Part shown: piece by piece, positions 33,585 through 42,163 of the stretch
How positions within the stretch are numbered: the stretch's first letter is position 1
Layout: each line of letters opens with the position of its first letter
Assembly: GCF_024171695.1 (NCBI RefSeq)
Contig: NZ_JAMTCF010000005.1
Coordinates: 372,001 to 436,000, forward strand
Length of the DNA stretch: 64,000 bases
Reading direction: 5' to 3'
Source of the DNA: Actinosynnema pretiosum
GTDB taxonomy: Bacteria; Actinomycetota; Actinomycetes; Mycobacteriales; Pseudonocardiaceae
Notes under the pieces: generated by a model
Databases searched by the model: none
Seen by the model: the letters and a program-made list of their open reading frames with translations, nothing else
Told to the model about the DNA's origin: nothing
Translations under genes and position numbers: made by a program

Positions 33585-35042
33585 ATGGATCACGGGCGAG
33601 CACCGGTGCTGGAGGCGATCGAGCGGTACCACGAGCGGGGGCACCTCCCGTTCATCCCGCCGGGGCACAAGCAGGGGCGGGGCGTGGACCCGCGCGTGCT
33701 GGACGTGCTCGGCGCGGACGTCTTCCGCTCCGACGTCATCCTGATGAACGGCCTGGACGACCGCCTCATGTCACAGGGCGTGCTCGCCGAGGCCCAGGAC
33801 CTCATGGCCGACGCCGTCGACGCCGACCACGCGTTCTTCTCCACCTGCGGCAGCTCGCTCTCCGTGAAGACCTGCCTGATCACCGTCGCCCGACCGGGGC
33901 AGCAGCTGCTGGTGTCGCGCAACGCGCACAAGTCCGTCGTCGCCGGGCTGATCATCAGCGGCGTCGACCCGGTGTGGGTGCACCCGCGCTGGGACGCCGA
34001 CTGGCAGTGGGCCTACCCGCCCGGCGTCGACGCCGTCGCCGAGGCGCTGGACCGCGCCCCGGACGCCGCCGGGATGCTGCTGATCACCCCCACCGACTAC
34101 GGCACGTGCGCGGACGTCCGATCGGTGGCCTCCCTGTGCCACGACCGGGGGAAGACGCTGATCGTGGACGAGGCCTGGGGCGCGCACCTGCCGTTCCACC
34201 CCGACCTGCCCGCCTGGGCGATGGACGCGGGCGCCGACCTGTGCGTGACCAGCGTGCACAAGATGGGCGCGGGCCTGGAGCAGGGCTCGGTCTACCACCT
34301 CAGGGGCGACCGGGTGGACCCCGCCGTGCTGCGGATGCGCGCCGACCTGCTCGACACCACCAGCCCGTCCGCGCTGGTCCACGCCGGGCTCGACGGCTGG
34401 CGGCGGCAGATGGTCGAGCACGGCCGCGAGCTGCTCGACCGCGCCCTCGAACTCGGCGCCGACGTCCGCGCGCGCCTGGCGGGCGCGGTCACCGTCGTCG
34501 GCCGCGACGACGTCGTCGGACCGGGCAAGGCCGACGACCACGACCCGCTCAAGATCGTGCTCGACCTCGCCGACCTTGGCATCTCCGGCTACACCGCCAA
34601 CGAGTGGCTGCGCGAGCACCACCGGGTCGACGTCGGCCTGTCCGACCACCGCAGGATCGCCGCGCAGATCACCGTCGCCGACGACGAGAAGACCACCGAC
34701 CGCCTGGTCGCCGCCGTCACCGACCTCGCCGCGCACGCCCCCGACCTGCCCCGCGCGGCCCGCGTGGACGTCCCCGACCCCGGCGAGCTGGAGCTGGAGC
34801 AGGCGCTGCTGCCGCGCGAGGCGTTCTTCGCCGACGCCGAGCACGTGCCGCTGGAGCGCGCGGTCGGCCGGATCTGCGCTGAGACGATCAGCCCCTACCC
34901 GCCGGGCGTGCCCGCCGCGCTCCCCGGTGAGGTGATCACCCGACCGGTGGTGGACTACCTGCGCAGCGGCCGGGACGCGGGCATGTACCTGCCCGACCCG
35001 ACCGACTCGGACCTGGACACCGTCCGCGTCGTCCGGCGCTGA
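33585..35042 (+). CDS. Orn/Lys/Arg decarboxylase-type PLP enzyme
   Basis: A 485-residue fold-type I PLP enzyme of the short actinobacterial and Bacillus SpeA/YaaO type, without the N-terminal wing domain of the inducible E. coli enzymes. Motifs are FIPPGHKQGRG, FSTCGSSLSVKTCLI, LVSRNAHKSVVAGLI, TPTDYGTCADV, LIVDEAWGAH and TSVHKMGAGLEQ with the PLP lysine at K226. The C-terminal part has ISPYPPGVPAALPGE. It would decarboxylate arginine, lysine or ornithine to a polyamine or diamine. ATG 33585 is used; no strong ribosome site is visible, so the start is moderately certain. Confidence 0.88.
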   Translation: MDHGRAPVLEAIERYHERGHLPFIPPGHKQGRGVDPRVLDVLGADVFRSDVILMNGLDDRLMSQGVLAEAQDLMADAVDADHAFFSTCGSSLSVKTCLITVARPGQQLLVSRNAHKSVVAGLIISGVDPVWVHPRWDADWQWAYPPGVDAVAEALDRAPDAAGMLLITPTDYGTCADVRSVASLCHDRGKTLIVDEAWGAHLPFHPDLPAWAMDAGADLCVTSVHKMGAGLEQGSVYHLRGDRVDPAVLRMRADLLDTTSPSALVHAGLDGWRRQMVEHGRELLDRALELGADVRARLAGAVTVVGRDDVVGPGKADDHDPLKIVLDLADLGISGYTANEWLREHHRVDVGLSDHRRIAAQITVADDEKTTDRLVAAVTDLAAHAPDLPRAARVDVPDPGELELEQALLPREAFFADAEHVPLERAVGRICAETISPYPPGVPAALPGEVITRPVVDYLRSGRDAGMYLPDPTDSDLDTVRVVRR

Positions 35043-35153
35043 CCGGGGCGGGTAGCCGGGGACGCGCCCGACCGCTTGTCCCGGTCCACCGGGGTAGGGT
35101 CGGTGCGACGACCGGTGGCGCGGTGCCCGGTCGCTGGTGGCCGAGGGGGATCG

Positions 35154-35906
35154 ATGCTCCGGGACGGCGGTGGCCTGCTGCCCGAGGAGGGGACCGAGCT
35201 GCTGCTCAAGCAGCTCGACGGGGTCACGCGGGCGCTGCTGGACGTGCGCACCGCCGCCGAGGCGCTGGGCAAGGTCGTGGACGCGGCGACGCAGGTCATC
35301 CCCGGCGCCGACCTGGCCAGCATCACCCTGCGCGGCCCGGACGGCTCGTTCTCCAGCCCCGTCGAGACCGACCCGGTCGCGACCGCGCTGGACCGGGCGC
35401 AGTACCGGGACGGGGTGGGGCCGTGCGTGGACACCGCGCGGCCGGACGGCCCCGGTTACGCCGAGAGCGGCGACCTGCGGACCGAGTCGCGCTGGCCCGG
35501 CTTCGCCGCCGAGGCAGTGCGGCACGGGTACCACTGCGTGCTCGCCACCGAGCTGCTGCCGTCCGAGGGCGGGGTGTCCGGGGCGCTCAACGTGTACTCG
35601 CGCGAGCCGGGCGCGCTGACCGCCGACGACCGGCACGTCGCGCTGCTGCTCGCCACGCACGCCTCGCTCGCCCTGGCGCACGCCCACACCGCCGAGGTCG
35701 CCGACCTGCGGCAGGCCCAGCTGCGGCGGGCGGTGGACAGCCGGGACGTCATCGGGCAGGCCAAGGGCATCCTGATGACCCGGCGGGGGATCAGCGCCGA
35801 CGAGGCGTTCGCGCTGCTGCGGCGCACCTCGCAGGAGCTGAACGTGAAGCTGGTCGACCTGGCCAGGACCCTCGCCGACCGGCACGACCAGCTCGACCGG
35901 GGGTGA
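35154..35906 (+). CDS. GAF and ANTAR domain regulator
   Basis: A 250-residue signalling protein. The GAF domain covers about residues 15-180 (ALGKVVDAATQVIPGADLAS, GVGPCVDTARPDGP, ATELLPSEGGVSGALNVYS). The C-terminal ANTAR domain (AVDSRDVIGQAKGILMTRRG, DEAFALLRRTSQELNVKLVD) binds two-hairpin RNA motifs and acts as antiterminator in other systems. ATG 35154 follows GAGGGGGATCG. The ligand of the GAF domain is unknown, and no ANTAR-target hairpin pair was identified here. Confidence 0.9.
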   Translation: MLRDGGGLLPEEGTELLLKQLDGVTRALLDVRTAAEALGKVVDAATQVIPGADLASITLRGPDGSFSSPVETDPVATALDRAQYRDGVGPCVDTARPDGPGYAESGDLRTESRWPGFAAEAVRHGYHCVLATELLPSEGGVSGALNVYSREPGALTADDRHVALLLATHASLALAHAHTAEVADLRQAQLRRAVDSRDVIGQAKGILMTRRGISADEAFALLRRTSQELNVKLVDLARTLADRHDQLDRG

Positions 35907-36062
35907 CGCGGCGGTGACCGTCCGCGCGCGCCCGGCGACCGGCCCGTCGCACCCGCGCTGACCAGCCGGGAGACCAATCCCGCAAACCGCTGCCGCCGGG
36001 CGCGCGCGGCGTCTACCGTCGTCCGGTCGGAGTGTCGGGCGCGCGCGGGCGGAGGAGGGGCG

Positions 36063-36920
36063 ATGGCCGATCCGGGCCAGTTCTTCAGCAGGTACGAGGA
36101 GCAGTTCGCCAGGGCGCAGCGCGCCGAGGCGGCGGACGGCGAGCCGGTGGCGACCTTCCGGGTCGTGGTGAGCAGCGCGGACGGCGAGATCGCGGTGACC
36201 GTGGACGACTCGGGGCACCTGGTGGACCTGAAGCTGGGCGAGTCGCTGCGCCACCACGACGGGGCGGCGGTGGCGGCCGAGGTGCTGCGGTTGTTGCAGG
36301 CGGTGCGGGCCACGAGCGACGTGGTGCCGGAGCGGGTGAAGCCCTCGGCCCAGTCGCGGGAGGGGGCGGGGCGGTTCTCCGGGCAGGTGCTGGAGCCCGT
36401 GGGGGAGCCGGTGCGCGAACCGGTCGAGCAGTTCCCGACACCGCAGGTCGTGGCGCCGCAGTTCCCGACGCCGTCGGTCGTGCAGCCTCCGGCCCCGGCG
36501 CGCCCGGTCCCCGTGCAGGCGCCCTCGGCCGACCCGTTCCACGACGGCGACCACCCGCGCCCGGCGGGCCACCTCCGCCCGGCCGACCCGCCCCGCAAGG
36601 GCGGCCACCTGCGCCCCGTCGACCAGCCCCTCCCGGTCGAACCCGCCCGCCCGGCCGGTCACCACCGCCCGGTGGACCCGTCCCGCCCGGTCGAACCGCA
36701 CCGCCAGGCCGAGCCCAGGCACACCGAACCCCGCCGCACCGCACCCAGGCCCGTCGACCCCGGCCCCACCGAGCCCAGGCCGGTCGAACCCCGCCCCGTC
36801 GAGCCGGGCCCCGCCGAACCCCACCGGGAACCGCGAGCCGCCGACCCGTCGCCCTCCGACGACGGCAAGCCGAGGATGCCGCTGTTCCCGCCGCCCGCCA
36901 CCCCCAGGCGAACCCCCTAA
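36063..36920 (+). CDS. YbaB/EbfC-family protein with Pro-rich tail
   Basis: A 285-residue protein. The N-terminal 85 residues follow the YbaB/EbfC nucleoid-associated fold (FFSRYEEQFARAQRAE, VVVSSADGEIAVTVDDSGHL, VDLKLGESLRHHDGAAVAAE). The remainder is a low-complexity Pro/Arg/His tail with repeated RPVEP, RPVDP and HxRP units. ATG 36063 follows GGAGGAGGGGCG. It belongs to a Pseudonocardiaceae-type set with the second YbaB gene at 37059, followed by EspC- and WXG-like genes, so a chaperone or scaffold role in type VII secretion rather than DNA binding is possible. Confidence 0.8.
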   Translation: MADPGQFFSRYEEQFARAQRAEAADGEPVATFRVVVSSADGEIAVTVDDSGHLVDLKLGESLRHHDGAAVAAEVLRLLQAVRATSDVVPERVKPSAQSREGAGRFSGQVLEPVGEPVREPVEQFPTPQVVAPQFPTPSVVQPPAPARPVPVQAPSADPFHDGDHPRPAGHLRPADPPRKGGHLRPVDQPLPVEPARPAGHHRPVDPSRPVEPHRQAEPRHTEPRRTAPRPVDPGPTEPRPVEPRPVEPGPAEPHREPRAADPSPSDDGKPRMPLFPPPATPRRTP

Positions 36921-37058
36921 CGCGAGTGGTCCACTACCCACCGTCAGGTCTTCTTCGGCGAAAAGTGTGACTTCCCTGGTAAACCGCAGAAATGACTGAA
37001 CGATCTACCGCCCCCTGATTACGTTCGGTCAATTCGGCCGCACCAGGGGGGAGGGCTG

Positions 37059-37580
37059 ATGGTCGACCCGGACCAGCTGTTCAGCCAGTACGAAGCGCGC
37101 TTGGCGGAGGCCCAGCGCAAGGGGGACGCGCTCCGCGAGGGCCTGGCGGGCCTGCGCGTGTCCGAGCGCAGCGCCGACGGCCAGATCACCGTCACGGTCA
37201 ACGACGCGGGCAACCTCGTCGACCTCAAGCTCGGCAACTCGCTCCAGCGCCGCGACGGCGACACCGTCGCCCAGGACGTGCTCAGGGTGCTGCAGGCCGC
37301 GCAGTCGAAGGTCGCGACGGCCGTCCAAGAGGCCATGTCGCCGGTGCTGGGGGCGGACTCGGAGGCGATGGCCTTCATGGTCGACAAGCTCCGCAGCGCC
37401 CAACCCCCGCCCCCGCCGGGCTACCGGCCGGGCGGCGGCGGGTACGGCAGCGACCAGCCCCGCCTCGGCGCGATCGAGGACGACGCGCCGCCACCCCCAC
37501 CGCCGCCACCCCCGACCAGGCGTCCCGCGCCGCGCGGTGACGAGGACGAGGACTTCGGCGACGGGGGGTTCCTGCGATGA
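37059..37580 (+). CDS. YbaB/EbfC-family protein, second copy
   Basis: A 173-residue paralogue of the protein at 36063. The YbaB/EbfC part covers about residues 1-105 (QLFSQYEARLAEAQRKGDAL, RSADGQITVTVNDAGNLVDL, KLGNSLQRRDGDTVAQDVL). A short tail has two polyproline runs and an acidic end. ATG 37059 is preceded by GGGGGGAGGGCTG. It overlaps the EspC-like gene as ATGA, so these two products are translationally coupled and probably act together. Confidence 0.85.
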   Translation: MVDPDQLFSQYEARLAEAQRKGDALREGLAGLRVSERSADGQITVTVNDAGNLVDLKLGNSLQRRDGDTVAQDVLRVLQAAQSKVATAVQEAMSPVLGADSEAMAFMVDKLRSAQPPPPPGYRPGGGGYGSDQPRLGAIEDDAPPPPPPPPPTRRPAPRGDEDEDFGDGGFLR

Positions 37581-37879
37581 GGCACAGCAGCGACGAGGGC
37601 GAGCTGCGCGCCCACCTGTCCAAGCTGGACGACGTGGGCGCGCGCATCAACGAGGCGGTGTCCGCCGTGGAGCAGACCTCCAACCCGATGGCGTTCGGCG
37701 CCCTCGGCGCGCCGCTGATGGCGATCTGCGCCGCCGCGCAGGCGATGGCGGGCAGCGCCATCGACGAGGCGGCCGAGTCGGCGGTCGAGCACCACCGGGC
37801 GTTCGGGGCGATGGCCCTGGACATCAGGCACAACGAGCAGGCCAGGGTCTCCGCGTTCGACGGGATGCACAACGGATGA
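37577..37879 (+). CDS. EspC-like type VII secretion protein, 100 aa
   Basis: A 100-residue all-helical protein. LRAHLSKLDDVGARINEAVS, an Ala-rich central helix hairpin (FGALGAPLMAICAAAQAMAG) and a final amphipathic helix (VEHHRAFGAMALDIRHNEQA) match the helix-turn-helix layout of EspC/DUF2580 ESX-secreted proteins. No WxG is present, as usual for EspC. ATG 37577 overlaps the YbaB stop, and its stop overlaps the next start as ATGA. It is probably secreted as a partner of the larger WXG-like protein at 37876. Confidence 0.72.
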   Translation: MRHSSDEGELRAHLSKLDDVGARINEAVSAVEQTSNPMAFGALGAPLMAICAAAQAMAGSAIDEAAESAVEHHRAFGAMALDIRHNEQARVSAFDGMHNG

Positions 37880-38811
37880 ACAACCCACTCGTGGCCAAGG
37901 CCGAGGACGTCAAAGCGACCGAGGGCGCTGGCCTGCTGCACGACGCGACCGAGGTGGTCACGGCGGTCAGCAAGGGCGACTTCGCCGAAGGCCTGATGAA
38001 CGTGGCCGGTGGCGCCCTGGGCGTCTCCGGCTTCCTGGCCGACCCGCTCGCCGGGCTGTTCAGCGCCGGGTTCGGCTGGCTGATGGAGCACGTGTGGTTC
38101 CTCAAGGAACCGCTCGACTGGCTCACGGGCGACCAGCAGCAGCTCGACGTCATGACCAAGACGTGGGGCAACGTCGGCACCCGCTTCGACCAGGTCGCGA
38201 ACGACCTCAAGGGCTGGGTCGGCGCCGACGCCGCCCAGTGGGAGGGCGACGAGTTCCGCGCCTACGAGCGGTGGGCCAAGGATCGCGCCGACTCGTACGC
38301 GGCCGTCGGCAGCGGGGCCTCGGCCGTCTCCGTGCTGGTCACCGTCTGCAAGACGATCCTGAACGTGGTGCGCGGGATCGTCCGCGACCTGATCGCCGAG
38401 GCCGCGGGGAAGTTCGTCAGCATCTGCATCCGCTGGGGGCCTGCGATGGCCGCGTTCGGCGCGGGCGTCGCGGGAGCGGTGGCCGAGTGCGTCACCCTGG
38501 CCATCGGCTACGCCCGCAAGATCATGGACTGGTGCAAGAGGCTCAGCACCGCGTTCCGCAACGCCCAGGGGCTGTTCCAGCGCGCGGGCGCGATCTTCGA
38601 CGCGGTCCGCGAGGCGCTGTCCAGGACCGTGGGCACCGGGCTGGTCCAGTACGCGGCCAAGGAGGCGAGGCAGGGCGCGGTCGAGACCATCAAGAACACG
38701 CCCGCGATGGCCCACAAGCTCCTGGTGGACTTCGGCAAGGAGGGCGCCAAGTCCGTCGACCGCGTGACCGGCGACCTGTTCGCCGACGAGAAGAAGAACG
38801 GCCAGGGCTGA
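37876..38811 (+). CDS. WXG/PPE-like type VII secretion substrate
   Basis: A 311-residue, mainly helical protein. The central region KTWGNVGTRFDQVANDLKGW, followed by VGADAAQWEGDEFRAYERWA, has the helix-W-x-G/D-helix layout of large WXG100-superfamily proteins in actinobacteria. A hydrophobic segment near residues 190-215 (MAAFGAGVAGAVAECVTLAI) could insert in a membrane. The C-terminal 80 residues show no recognised toxin domain. ATG 37876 overlaps the EspC-like gene. It may be an effector, a pore-forming factor or a structural T7SS partner; no immunity-type gene is evident other than the following membrane protein. Confidence 0.68.
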   Translation: MNNPLVAKAEDVKATEGAGLLHDATEVVTAVSKGDFAEGLMNVAGGALGVSGFLADPLAGLFSAGFGWLMEHVWFLKEPLDWLTGDQQQLDVMTKTWGNVGTRFDQVANDLKGWVGADAAQWEGDEFRAYERWAKDRADSYAAVGSGASAVSVLVTVCKTILNVVRGIVRDLIAEAAGKFVSICIRWGPAMAAFGAGVAGAVAECVTLAIGYARKIMDWCKRLSTAFRNAQGLFQRAGAIFDAVREALSRTVGTGLVQYAAKEARQGAVETIKNTPAMAHKLLVDFGKEGAKSVDRVTGDLFADEKKNGQG

Positions 38812-38813
38812 CG

Positions 38814-40109
38814 GTGAAGGTGCTGCTCCGCCTGCTCGGCGCGTTCGGGGCGCTGGTGGTCTACCCGGTGGTCGCCTACCTGGTGCTCGCCAGCGGGATC
38901 TTCACCTACGTGACCAACGTGGACACCTCCCCGCGCCCCAGCACGCCGGTGCTCGCGGTGACCTCCTGCGAGGAGCACGGGCCGATCTCCTTCTGGGGGT
39001 TCGGCACCTGGTGGGAGTGCCGGGCGCTGCTGACCGACGTGGACGGGAAGGTGCTGCGGGAGGTGTCGGCCAGCGGGTACCTGACGCCGGACGACATCGG
39101 TGAGCAGGTCCCGGTCAACATCAACCGCAACGGGCAGATGCAGCCCTACGACGGCAGCGGCACCGGGATCTGGCTCTTCCTGTCCGCCATCGGGATCATC
39201 CCCGCGCTCTTCGTCTGGGCGCTGCTGGCCGCCCCGGCGCTCGCCGCGAACAGCAAGAAGCTGGCTGCGAGCGTGGACAGGTACAACGAGGAGAAGGCCC
39301 GCAGGGAGGCCGGGACGGACGAGGCACCCGAGGTGGTCCCGGAGCCCGCGCCCGCCCTCCCCCCGGTGCAGGCCGTCCCGAGCGGTGGGGGAGGGCTGCT
39401 GCGCGCGGTGCTCCTGCTGGGCGTGCTCCCCGTCGTCTTCGCCCTGCTGGCGGTCAGCGCGCTCGCGTCCGCGCTGGACGACGTCGACAAGTCCGAGCGG
39501 CCCGACCTGCCGGGGATCGTCGCGACCTCCTGCGTGGAGAACGGGCCGGTGTCCCACCGGGGGATCGGCACGTGGTGGCGCTGCCGGGCGAAGGTGGTCA
39601 GCGCGGACGGCGAGGTGCTGCGGTCGCGAGCGTCGGTCGACGGCTACCTCACGCCCGCCGACATCGGGAAGCGCGTCCCGGTCGACCTGGAGCGGAACGA
39701 CCGGTTCTCGCCGCACCGGAACACGGGCGTGGTCTGGCTCCTGCTGCTCGCGGTCGCCATCGGTGCGGCGGTCGTCGTCTGGTGCGGGCGGGCCGATCGC
39801 CTGCTGGGCGAGATCGGCGCGCGCGGGCGGGCCGGGAACACCGCCGAGCCGGTCGGGCGGCCGAAGCTGAACGGTGCGGCGTTGTTCATGGCGCTGGTCG
39901 TCTCGGGCGGAGGGGTGGTCCTCACCGCCGTGCCCGTGCTGCGGGGCGACCGGGTGGCGCTGGCGGTGGCCGCGCTGTGCGCCACGGCGCTCGCCGTGAT
40001 CGCCCTCGGCGAGGCGCGCTGGCGGATCAGGGACCCGCGCGGCGTGCGCGAGCCGATCCTGCCCCGGCCGGGCAAGCCCACGCCGCCGCCGTGGCTCGAC
40101 AAGGGGTGA
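38814..40109 (+). CDS. Duplicated-domain membrane protein (DUF6346-like)
   Basis: A 431-residue membrane protein starting at GTG 38814, 2 bp after the WXG-like gene. It contains two copies of one module: a membrane helix, an extracytoplasmic domain and a second helix. The domain repeats are TSCEEHGPISFWGFGTWWEC and TSCVENGPVSHRGIGTWWRC, each followed by SGYLTPDDIGEQVPV or DGYLTPADIGKRVPV; each has a Cys pair that could form a disulfide. A third pair of helices ends the protein, followed by a Pro-rich tail. The pattern recalls DUF6346 (from memory). It may be a membrane partner of the secreted proteins encoded upstream. Confidence 0.75.
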   Translation: MKVLLRLLGAFGALVVYPVVAYLVLASGIFTYVTNVDTSPRPSTPVLAVTSCEEHGPISFWGFGTWWECRALLTDVDGKVLREVSASGYLTPDDIGEQVPVNINRNGQMQPYDGSGTGIWLFLSAIGIIPALFVWALLAAPALAANSKKLAASVDRYNEEKARREAGTDEAPEVVPEPAPALPPVQAVPSGGGGLLRAVLLLGVLPVVFALLAVSALASALDDVDKSERPDLPGIVATSCVENGPVSHRGIGTWWRCRAKVVSADGEVLRSRASVDGYLTPADIGKRVPVDLERNDRFSPHRNTGVVWLLLLAVAIGAAVVVWCGRADRLLGEIGARGRAGNTAEPVGRPKLNGAALFMALVVSGGGVVLTAVPVLRGDRVALAVAALCATALAVIALGEARWRIRDPRGVREPILPRPGKPTPPPWLDKG

Positions 40110-40614
40110 ACGGGGCGGCGCGGGGATTTCTGGTCGGCGTCGGGTGAAAAGCGAGCACAACGCACCCGGAATTCGCCGGGTGACGTGCGCGCCCGTCCCC
40201 GTCAACCCCCGGTCGGCCGGGCCTCGTGCACTACCGGTCGTCGTCCCGTGCGGCGACGGGCGCGTCGCCACGCCGCCCACCTGCGCCGATTCCGCCCGAC
40301 GTCGCTGCCCCCGCAGGTCGGAAACCGGTGCTCCGTTCAGCGGCGGGTGGTTAGTAGGGTTTTGAAATCCGCGTTCCGGGTGCTTCCTGCACTGATTACG
40401 GAACGTGCGTCGAACATCCGGCTGTGACACGTTTTAACCCTAATCGGACCATTGTGTAACACCTTCGCCCATTCCTAGTCTCACCCTCGGAGGGTGGTCC
40501 GGAAGAGCGACACCCGAACGGGTAAGTCGATCATTCGCCGCCCCGGTCCTGGAATGCCCGGACAGCCGGTCCTGCACCCGGCCGCCCGGTCCCTGCATCC
40601 GAGGAGAAGACAAC
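40110..40614. other. 505-bp intergenic region upstream of the protease
   Basis: There is no supported ORF. The segment 40350-40485 is clearly AT-richer and includes the protease promoter; the remaining part shows no repeat or RNA gene that could be recognised. Confidence 0.5.
40452..40481 (+). promoter_or_regulatory. Probable promoter of the S1 protease gene
   Basis: TTGTGT (40452-40457) and TAGTCT (40476-40481) are spaced by 18 bp in an AT-rich island. They predict a leader of about 125 nt before ATG 40615. Confidence 0.45.
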
Positions 40615-41721
40615 ATGACCGCACGGAAAGTCGCCCGCACCTCGGGCGTCGTCCTCGCCGCCGCCGCGCTGGCGATCCTGAACGGGATGCCCGGCTCGGC
40701 GCAGCCCGCCTCCACCGACGGCGCCCCCGCGTTCGAGGCCGCCCACCCCGGCCTGGTCAGCGCCATGCAGCGCGACCTCGGCCTGGACGCGGCCGAGGCG
40801 CGGACCCTCATGGTCAAGCAGGACGCGGCCACCGCCACCGAGGGCTCGCTGCGCACCAGCCTCGGCTCGTCCTTCGGCGGCGCCTGGTTCGACATCTCCA
40901 CGGGCAAGCTCACCGTCGCCGTGACCGACGCGGCCGACGCCGCCGAGGTCAAGGCCGCTGGCGCCGAGGCCACCGTGGTCGCCCGCAGCGCCGCCCAGCT
41001 CGACGCCAAGGTCGCCCAGCTCAACGCGGTCGAGAAGTCCGCCCCGGCCTCGGTCACCGGCTGGTACGCCGACAGCAAGACCAACACCGTGGTCGTCACC
41101 GCGCTGCCCGGCAAGGCCGCCGACGCCGCCGCGTTCGCCGGCTCGGACGTGCGCGTCGTCGAGGCCGACGCCCCGACCACGTTCGCCAACATCAAGGGCG
41201 GCGACGCCTACAACATCGGCTCCTCGCGCTGCTCCGCCGGCCTGTCGGTGACCACCGGCTTCGTCACGGCGGGCCACTGCCAGGCGCTGACCGGCGGCGG
41301 CGCGCTCTCGCGCAACGGCACCGCGCTCGGCACCTGGGGCGGCGTCTCGTTCCCCGGCAACGACTACGCCTACGTGCGCACCAACTCCAGCTGGACCCCG
41401 CAGGGCCTGGTCGGCAGCGTCCGCGTCGTCGGCACCACCGTCGCGGCCCAGGGCGCGGCCATCTGCAAGTCCGGCTCCACCACCGGCTGGACCTGCGGCA
41501 CCAGGGGCGCGGCCAACCAGACCGTCCGCTACGCCGAGGGCACGGTGACCGGTCTGACCGCCTCGAACGTGCGCTGCCAGGCCGGTGACTCCGGCGGCGG
41601 CTTCATCACCAGCGCCGGCCAGGGCCAGGGCGTGGTCTCCGGTGGCAACACCGCGACCTGCTACTACAACCCGCTCGGCGAGATCCTGTCGGCCTACGGG
41701 CTGACGATCGTCCGGGGCTGA
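40615..41721 (+). CDS. Secreted S1 serine protease, alpha-lytic/streptogrisin type
   Basis: A 368-residue pre-pro-protease. A Sec signal (VVLAAAALAILNGMPGSAQPA) is followed by an alpha-lytic-type pro-region (VSAMQRDLGLDAAEARTLM, GGAWFDISTGKLTVAVTD, VTGWYADSKTNTVVVTALPG). The mature enzyme probably begins near residue 191 (ANIKGGDAYNIG). Its triad is His221 in TAGHC, Asp250 in NDYAYV and Ser326 in GDSGGG; paired cysteines fit the family. It digests proteins outside the cell, folding with help of its pro-region. ATG 40615 follows GAGGAGAAGACAAC. It is a single gene with its own promoter and a strong terminator. Confidence 0.95.
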   Translation: MTARKVARTSGVVLAAAALAILNGMPGSAQPASTDGAPAFEAAHPGLVSAMQRDLGLDAAEARTLMVKQDAATATEGSLRTSLGSSFGGAWFDISTGKLTVAVTDAADAAEVKAAGAEATVVARSAAQLDAKVAQLNAVEKSAPASVTGWYADSKTNTVVVTALPGKAADAAAFAGSDVRVVEADAPTTFANIKGGDAYNIGSSRCSAGLSVTTGFVTAGHCQALTGGGALSRNGTALGTWGGVSFPGNDYAYVRTNSSWTPQGLVGSVRVVGTTVAAQGAAICKSGSTTGWTCGTRGAANQTVRYAEGTVTGLTASNVRCQAGDSGGGFITSAGQGQGVVSGGNTATCYYNPLGEILSAYGLTIVRG

Positions 41722-41741
41722 CCCCGACGATCCGATCCACC

Positions 41742-41780
41742 CCGGTTCCCCGGCGCGGCCAGTCCGCACCGGGGAACCGG
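41742..41780 (+). terminator. Strong hairpin terminator after the protease gene
   Basis: A perfect 12-bp stem CCGGTTCCCCGG/CCGGGGAACCGG with a 15-nt loop starts 20 bp after the stop. A second copy of the right arm at 41791-41802 allows an alternative pairing. Confidence 0.7.
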
Positions 41781-41812
41781 CATGTCCGGACCGGGGAACC
41801 GGTGTGTCCGGA
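41769..41812. repeat. Two 22-bp tandem repeats
   Basis: The units at 41769-41790 and 41791-41812 share CCGGGGAACCGG and TGTCCGGA, differing at two bases. They extend the terminator right arm. Confidence 0.85.
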
Positions 41813-42047
41813 CCGGGAGCACCCCCTGGAAAGCGACCCCTGGAAACCCGTCGCGGCGCCACCCGGCGCGGCCTGCGCCGATCGTTCGCCACCCGAACGT
41901 CTATGCTCCGGGCGGCCACTGCGGCGCGTGACACCGGCGCGCCCGCACCCGGTGACCCTTCGCGCCCGTTTCGTCACGCTGGTCGGCGATGTCCGACTCA
42001 GATCACACGGGGAAACCGCCCGCTCAGCTTGATCTCTGGGTGGTCCA

Positions 42048-42066
42048 TGAGGTTAGGCTAAGCAAA
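42048..42066. promoter_or_regulatory. IdeR/DmdR-type iron box
   Basis: TGAGGTTAGGCTAAGCAAA matches the 19-bp IdeR/DtxR consensus TTAGGTTAGGCTAACCTAA at 16 positions. It overlaps a likely -10 hexamer TAGGCT at 42054-42059, so iron-loaded regulator would block transcription of the downstream uptake genes. Confidence 0.85.
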
Positions 42067-42163
42067 CTTACGGGGGGTCACGCAGCGTCGCGACCGCCCG
42101 GTGACGCCGCGCCGCGAACCGGCCGAGGCGTCGCTTTCGCTGATTTTCGAGAAGGGTCCCCCC

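Larger units (their letters stand above)
41722..42163. other. 442-bp intergenic region with terminator and iron-box promoter
   Basis: The gap between protease and siderophore-binding-protein genes contains the hairpin and repeats at 41742-41812 and the iron box at 42048-42066. No ORF with a ribosome site is seen. Confidence 0.6.

Noticed and set aside
36063-36920. Long Pro/Arg-rich tail as a separate collagen-like or antigen protein
   Set aside because: It is in frame with a clear YbaB/EbfC domain and a good ribosome site at 36063, so it is a tail of that protein.
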